Below, piece after piece: positions 47,534 through 53,223 of a stretch of DNA of 53,223 bases; position 1 is the stretch's first letter; each line of letters opens with the position of its first letter. The translations under genes and the position numbers were made by a program. The notes under the pieces were generated by a model. That model ran no database searches. It saw only the letters and a list, made by a program, of their open reading frames with translations, and was not told the origin of the DNA. Where the stretch lies: contig NC_087076.1 in assembly GCF_026151205.1 (NCBI RefSeq), positions 16,837,919 to 16,891,141 on the forward strand, written 5' to 3'. The stretch comes from Bolinopsis microptera (taxonomy: Eukaryota > Ctenophora > Tentaculata > Lobata > Bolinopsidae).

Positions 47534-48160
47534 ATTGCTCTATCCAGAGCCCATGCGCTTGCAGTGCACAGTGGCGCCCGCCTCCCGGCGTAAAACAGAA
47601 CTTGTGAAACAAGCGCGCTCGCAGTGGCTCGAAAGCACATGGTTACTGTTACTGTTAGGTGAAACCACGTGATATGACAATATAAGGAAGTTGGTCTAAT
47701 TTTTCGTTAGGGTTACAGCACATGCTTTTGTTATGGTTTCAGCACATGCTTTTGTTAGGGTTGAGATCAGATTAGAGGGTTTAGGGTCATGGTCAGCTAG
47801 AGAATGGGTTGAAAAGGTCACGTGACAGTCGAGTGTAGAGTGATTAATTTTCACATACAACATAGCCATGTGTCTACGCGTACTGCGTGACGTGCGCTTG
47901 TTTCACAAGTAGAATAGATTTTCACAAGTAGAATAGACTTGCCGCCTTTGGCGGTCGCGCGCTACTGCAAGCGAGAGGGCTCTGCTTAGAGCAATGATTA
48001 ATTATCATATTTCAACTCACAACTCGACGCGCGTCTTGTATTGGTAGGTTATAAATCTACTTGCTCTAACCAGAGCCCTCTCGCTTGCAGTAGCGCACGA
48101 CCGCCGGAGTACGCGTATACACGGACCGCAGTACGCATATACACATGGCTATGTGAATAA
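47534..48160. repeat. GC-rich foldback repeat region
   Basis: The arm 47953-47994 (gctactgcaagcgagagggc within it) is inverted at 48061-48105, and a diverged third copy lies at 47534-47570. Outer arms 'acatagccatgtgt' (about 47860) and 'acacatggctatgt' (48141) are also inverted. The pair would fold into a stem of about 150 bases with mismatches. Confidence 0.75.
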
Positions 48161-48230
48161 ATCTACAATTGTGTCAAACACCCTTTTTCATGAATCAGAA
48201 GTCGCGCACAGGAGGAGCTAAGTGCAAAGA

Positions 48231-48447
48231 AACTGTCACTAACTGCTACAAACTGCCACTAACTGCCACAAACTGCCACTAACTGCCACTAACTGCCACT
48301 AACTGCCACAAACTGCCACTAACTGCTACAAACTGCCACTAACTGCCACTAACTGCCACTAACTGCTACAATCGCGCCCACGCATTTGCGCGCGACAGTA
48401 GCAGTTAGTGGCAGTTAGTGGCAGTTTGTAGCAGTTAGTGGCAGTTT
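48231..48447. repeat. 10-bp tandem repeat in a head-to-head foldback
   Basis: Fourteen exactly spaced decamers (aactgccact and variants aactgctaca, aactgccaca, aactgtcact) run from 48231 to 48370. After a 26-base CG-rich spacer the same repeat continues in the opposite orientation (gcagttagtg ...) to about 48447. Confidence 0.97.
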
Positions 48448-48449
48448 TT

Positions 48450-49570
48450 ATGCGCGTCGGGATTTCAAATCGAGCGCTCATCAATTTTTATAATAGCAAG
48501 TCCGCAGCGTTTAGAGCTGCATTGTTGATTATTGGGCAGCGCTCAGCCTGTCATTCCGCCGAATCTCTATTCATTAATGAACATGATAGCCTGAGGTTCC
48601 CAGGTAACATTGTTGACTAAACCAGACTGTGCACGTTGTGCTAGATGTCAAATGTTGCAGATAGCGTATACGTTTTTTAAAACTATGTTTTGATTTGATT
48701 TGACTTGACTTAACTTGTAGTAAACGGTCGGCCGTTTTACAACATGGCAATATGACTGCTTGTGTTAGTTTCGACACTAAATATTTTGTTCTCGCTGCAT
48801 GAGTATATAAATGTTTGATATGAATTATGAAATGAGAAGTCGTGTATTATGTAATATAATAGATTCAGAAGACTCGTAAATGTGCAAGTATATGAATATT
48901 TATATCATATCATATCCATTGAATTATATTCATGGGACCAGCAAAAGCTCACAGCTAACAGCATTTATTTTTATTTATGATAAGATGATAAGTTCATTAT
49001 GAGCAATTTTTAATTTAGTTCGTATCAGGCTAGGAGTCTAGTAATCGAGTTTTATTTGTTAATAAAAAAAACTTCTCTACGGTATTAGGAAAACTGCTGT
49101 GAAAGACCGGAGCGCAGCAAAAAATTTAATAGCTTGTCCTGGACCGAATTCTACCAAATATTTACTACAAGTATGACACTTTTCGGATTTAGAAGGGTGC
49201 TGTCCAGACTATGAGTATGTTAACGGTGCGCGGTGATATCATTGAAGCTAAAGTCGGCACTAAAAATTAAAGTAAATATACCTCACGCCACACACTAATT
49301 GCATACGTTTGTAATTTTATTGTCTCTTATCAGCTTGCTTATTTCTCCTACCCGAACGCCTAACGGAGAGATTACTTTGTTATTTTACGTATCTGACAGG
49401 TAAAAATTAATAACAATAAATTTCACGTATTCATAATAGAAAAGTTGCTAGTTTGGTTCTCCACCGTGCAATAGGATCTGTTTCACGTTCCGGTTCACTC
49501 TTTAAGATAAAAGCCTCTAATCGATGATTTTGCCCTTATAGCTTAGTTGTACTTGTAGTGAATTCGTACG
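48450..49570. other. Non-coding stretch, nothing recognised
   Basis: AT-rich sequence. Short frames on both strands (48438-48620, 48574-48777) have no domain features. Confidence 0.4.
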
Positions 49571-49577
49571 GAACGTT

Positions 49578-51399
49578 CACTAAAAATAGTTTGTGAACGC
49601 GTTCGCTAAAAGATTTTAACGTTTGGAACATAAGGAACGTTAAAACAGGGCCTCCCACGGATTAAACAGTTTTGTGCGGAGAAAGAAGTGAAGAGAGAAC
49701 GAAGCCAAAGAGTTCTCCGACAATTGTTCCAGCCAGCCTCACCGCAGCAACGCCAACAGCAAGCAGGAACTTATCCTAATCCATGCAACCTATACAACGC
49801 TGACCAAGAATGGACATGCCACGGTACCACTATAATATTTGATTTGATTCTCCGTGATAGCACTAGCAGTAGCAGAATTTGCTGCTTATAATTCATGGGC
49901 GTTGCTAAACCTGTCATTCCGCCCTATCTGCTATAGACATATTTTTAATCGCCATAATATGTTCAATGTTAAATCAATGTGTTTAACTTAATAAATGCAA
50001 AAGCCTGAGCGAGGTACCGTACCCAGGTAAATTGATCTTTGCAAGTTGAATTTGCGTTTTTCACTGGTAATTGTATTTAAAAGGGAACACAAAATGATGA
50101 ACGTGACCAAAATTATTCCCCGCGCGACGCGATAGCCGATAACTGATAAGATTCTCTTTCAGCATTCAGTTTCAGTTAATTCTGGGTAATTCGCGCGTAA
50201 AATCATATTGGCACGTGTGCGTTCCATGTTCTCAGAATTAGGCAACGGTAAGTTTATAATCTTTAACTTTAACTGTTTGGAAACAGGTGTTGTTATTTTA
50301 TGCTGGGAATCCCAAAAAGTGCTTGATCGGCCAGTTCATCATTGTGTCTCGCTAAATACTTGGCTAGTTTCATTATGCTTCGACTAATCATCACTGTTGG
50401 CTTGGGGATGGTATTCAACTGTTGAGGGCTTACTGTAACAACCATTGATACGCTTATAGTTATCAAACAGCAACTAACCGATATCCAATGGGTCTCAGCC
50501 ATAGATTTAGAACAATATAGGCTCAACGGTGGCTCGGAAAAGTATAATCTTCATGGTATGGTCTTATATATGATTTTGGTCTATTAGAACGAGTTTTAAG
50601 TGAAATATATCCTCCAGAGATGATTATGAATAAAAACAATACTTCAGTTCGTGAAACTGACTTTTAGATATTAGTCTTACTATCACTATCAATATTTATA
50701 AGGGAAAATTTTTAAAAAAAACTTTACGACAAGAGGAACGATTATAATTTTGATGTCATTAATTATCCCTATTAGATGGGAATAATCCCAAAGGCCAGTA
50801 TTATGGTAAATTTATTAGTCAGTTAGTTCGTTTAGCTCGTATTAATAGTTCTTATAACAGTTTTATTTTGGATTGTAAAAATTTAGTTCGTAAACTTGCA
50901 CGACAAAGTTTTAATATTGCTGCACCTTGCGCAAACGGTTTGAAATCTTTGTCGACAAGTATTTTAACATTTGGGGAAAATTTGGGATTAATTTTACTTC
51001 GGAATATGTATTTTAGCATGACGTGTCATTCTTTTTTTTAGTTCAGTTCGTTTTCAATTTTTAATCTTAATTTTAATTTTCAGTACGTTTTACCTAACAA
51101 AATCATTTTTTACTTTTAGCTAGGCAGAATGGTTTTTCAGATTTAAGTCCAGACGCCATTTTATTCTTTGTAATTTTCAATAACCCTGTCTAGTCATTGA
51201 CTACTGATTTATGGAATCACTAATCCTTCGATTTCTGTGCCACTAACTGCCTTGATTCATCAGTCCCTATATTGATAGGTTCATGCGCAAATTTACCTAG
51301 TTTAGCCGTCATTAATTAGGTACAGACCACTAAAAATAGTTTGTGAACGCGTTCGCTAAAAGATTTTAACGTTCGCAACATAATGGTAAAGGAACGTTA
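49578..51399. repeat. Segment bounded by 46-bp direct repeats
   Basis: Bases 49578-49623 and 51328-51373 are identical (cactaaaaatagtttgtgaa onward, including GAACGCGTTC). The similarity continues with gaps to ggaacgttaa at 49634-49643 and 51391-51400. The 1.75-kb interval contains the decayed reverse-transcriptase fragment. It could be an element with short direct ends or two independent copies of a small repeat. Confidence 0.6.
50640..51030 (+). pseudogene. Decayed retroelement reverse-transcriptase fragment
   Basis: With stops and frame shifts, the plus strand still reads ITINIYKGKFLKKTLRQEER, then PKGQYYGKFISQLVRLARI and LDCKNLVRKLARQSF. The 'IPKGP.YGVFISQLVRFAR ... NLVRKLLRQGF' pattern is familiar from the C-terminal part of retroelement polymerases common in marine invertebrates. 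The element class is not certain. Confidence 0.5.
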
Positions 51400-51400
51400 A

Positions 51401-53223
51401 TCAGATTTAAAATATCAACACGTCGACACGCCATCGTTTCCCCGCAATTTTACATGTTCTAGATGAGTTAGGAGAGTTTTAGCGCGCATGCATGCACGTT
51501 TCACTTTTCAGGCCCTAAAACTCCGCTATATAGTGTTTCTGGATAGAAGTCGACTATTTATGCTCAATTCTCGAGCCGATAATAGTCTTGCTTAGATTTT
51601 CACACAATAGTCTTAAGATTCCAGTTGGTTTCATTGGTGTAATTTATTACAAATATTATCTGTTCGCCTTAAAGTTAGCAAATTTTGCTTTTCGCAATTG
51701 AAACTATAAAAGCGATATGATTAGTCTTGCCAACAAAAGGTGGCTCGAGCTCCATTCCCCCCTACATTCAGTAGGGTTTTGTGTTCACCCGGCTTATATA
51801 TCAGGGATTTGATCAACACACGAATCAGGATGTCTGGAAGGAGTTTCGGCAGTATCGAGATAGCCCGACCACTGTCCGCGGACAACAGTCCACGAACACC
51901 TGTCTACCAGATCATTACTGCATAATGACAGTATCCCCTGAATCAAGCAGGGTTCACATCATCCCCTGAATCAAGCAGGGTTCACATCATCGCACGCGAA
52001 TTTCAATCAGCGGTGGTGTCAAGGCTTATTAAACGATTAAGCAACCTTACGGGAGGCGGTGGGTCCATTAATTTCGTCCATTAGACAGAAGAGTACCATG
52101 TCAGGAATTGGAATAGCTGTTGTTGTTGTTGTTGATGATGGCAACTGATAATACTTCACCAAAAACGAACGACTTATATACCACATTTTAATCGTAATCA
52201 TTTATTTCATTGAGCAATCAATATTATTCTACTACTTGGAAGGAGTTTCTAGATGTCATGGACACGTGGTGTGACGGCGCAACAAAGAAGAAGATACTTT
52301 AATTTCGCAGTACACGTTCTACCGAGAGAAAAGAGGCTTATTCTCTACTGACGCTGCCTCAAGACCAAGTTTTAGCCAAGATTCTGACGGTCCGCCAGTC
52401 TCTTGGTGGAGCAACTTCGGTTGAGAGGTACCCGAACTACAGAGTTTTCCAATGAAAGCGCTGTCGCAATCGACATCAGCCTCACCCTGTGAGACGAATT
52501 GGAGCTTGTACGACTGGGTGATAAACAAAAAAAGAAACCGCCCCACAGTTAACAAGCAGCGAGACCTTATTATTATTTATGTTATTATATTTATGTTATT
52601 ATATTTATGTTAACACAAGTTTGCGTCTTATGAAAAATTCACGAATTAAGGAGCAATAATTTTATTAATATTATTATTTGCTTATTGCTATACTAGTGAC
52701 TTATTTTTATTCATTGTTGTTTATTTACTGTCTAATTCCGACAACATAGTTTTATCTCATTGTATCCATTTAAAGTTAAAAACGGACATTAAAATGAACG
52801 CTCGGAGCCCGGAGGCATTCAAACGTTTACGTACGGGCGTTGACTTGAACGTAAATGGGCAGACTATTTAACTTTAAGGTTAAACGGATATTAATATATG
52901 TACGCTATGCCCTAGCTGGGGCCTCTTCTCAGACTCTCGAGCGTTCAATTTGAATTGGTGTCGATTCAAAATTAAAGTTAATTAAAGTTCAATAAGATAA
53001 ACTTATCATTGCTGGTTTGATTTTGGAACCTTCTCTAGACCTAGTAATTTTGGATTCGTAAGTTATGTGCGAGAATAGCTTCCCAGTCCCACGTCAAAGT
53101 GATTTATAGATTATCCTTATTTTCAAGAATCGTTAGGTATTCGTATACTTATAGTATAGTTTTATTATTACACGTACGTGACCAATATTATTCCCCGCGC
53201 GATGTTATTACAAATTAGATTCT
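51401..53223. other. Right edge, no intact gene; short repeats and weak exon candidates
   Basis: A TATA-like ctataaaag lies at about 51706. A 28-bp unit is duplicated in tandem (51933-51960 and 51961-51988). A (gtt)n tract lies near 52122-52135, and a roughly 15-bp repeat (attatatttatgtt) near 52570-52612. An open stretch 52310-52422 with acceptor-like (tttcgcag) and donor-like (gag|gtaccc) borders reads YSLLTLPQDQVLAKILTVRQ, which resembles no family I know. Bases 53177-53202 (cgtgaccaatattattcccc onward) also occur at 50102-50127. Confidence 0.35.

Noticed and set aside
49688-49891. 67-codon Gln-rich plus frame
   Set aside because: No domain, no splice support, low-complexity composition.
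51740-51969. Two overlapping plus frames of about 60 codons
   Set aside because: The two frames exclude each other, neither has a recognisable motif, and a 28-bp tandem duplication starts within them.

Overview
The window is nuclear DNA of an invertebrate animal. Its genes are split by introns with GT-AG ends that keep frame from exon to exon. It encodes a seven-transmembrane receptor, an Ig-like membrane protein, a USP4/11/15-type deubiquitinase and a DUSP12 phosphatase, and it carries a LINE retrotransposon and many inverted-repeat transposons in AT-rich DNA. A cnidarian (hydrozoan-like) source would fit, but this is an inference and the sequence does not settle it.

Layout. 1-2756: a putative piggyBac-type short element (293-1289), then a complete five-exon minus-strand gene for a secreted, probably GPI-anchored cyclase-family (kynurenine-formamidase-like) hydrolase. 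5519-12617: the last five exons of a plus-strand membrane histidine acid phosphatase (lysosomal type), one intron of which holds a nearly full-length LINE (ORF 7228-10701, one in-frame TAG). 12618-18110: mostly non-coding, with several inverted-repeat elements and two strong adjacent palindromes. 18111-19019: DUSP12, one uninterrupted coding block. 19526-45229: a 21-exon USP4/11/15-like ubiquitin hydrolase that I could join in frame from ATG to stop (about 837 codons). Two other genes lie in its introns on the same strand: an Ig-like type I membrane protein (21777-22523, intron 2) and a class A GPCR (about 43333-44226, intron 18). 45230-53223: no intact gene; transposon copies, foldback repeats and a decayed reverse-transcriptase fragment.

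The most unusual object is a 9.4-kb island filling most of USP intron 2 (23311-32690). It is bounded by about 40-bp inverted repeats. It holds a satellite array of about 14 units of 303-316 bp, an element with G/C homopolymer ends and a 6-bp target duplication, and a 2.0-kb element inserted at TTAA whose empty site survives in a duplicated copy next to it. Its right end lies 12 bases from USP exon 3, so the branch-point region of that exon probably comes from the transposon.

The genes do not form a pathway: ubiquitin hydrolase, dual-specificity phosphatase, acid phosphatase and cyclase-type hydrolase are unrelated neighbours. Exon joins were made by eye from splice consensus, phase and family similarity. 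No search or transcript data were available.
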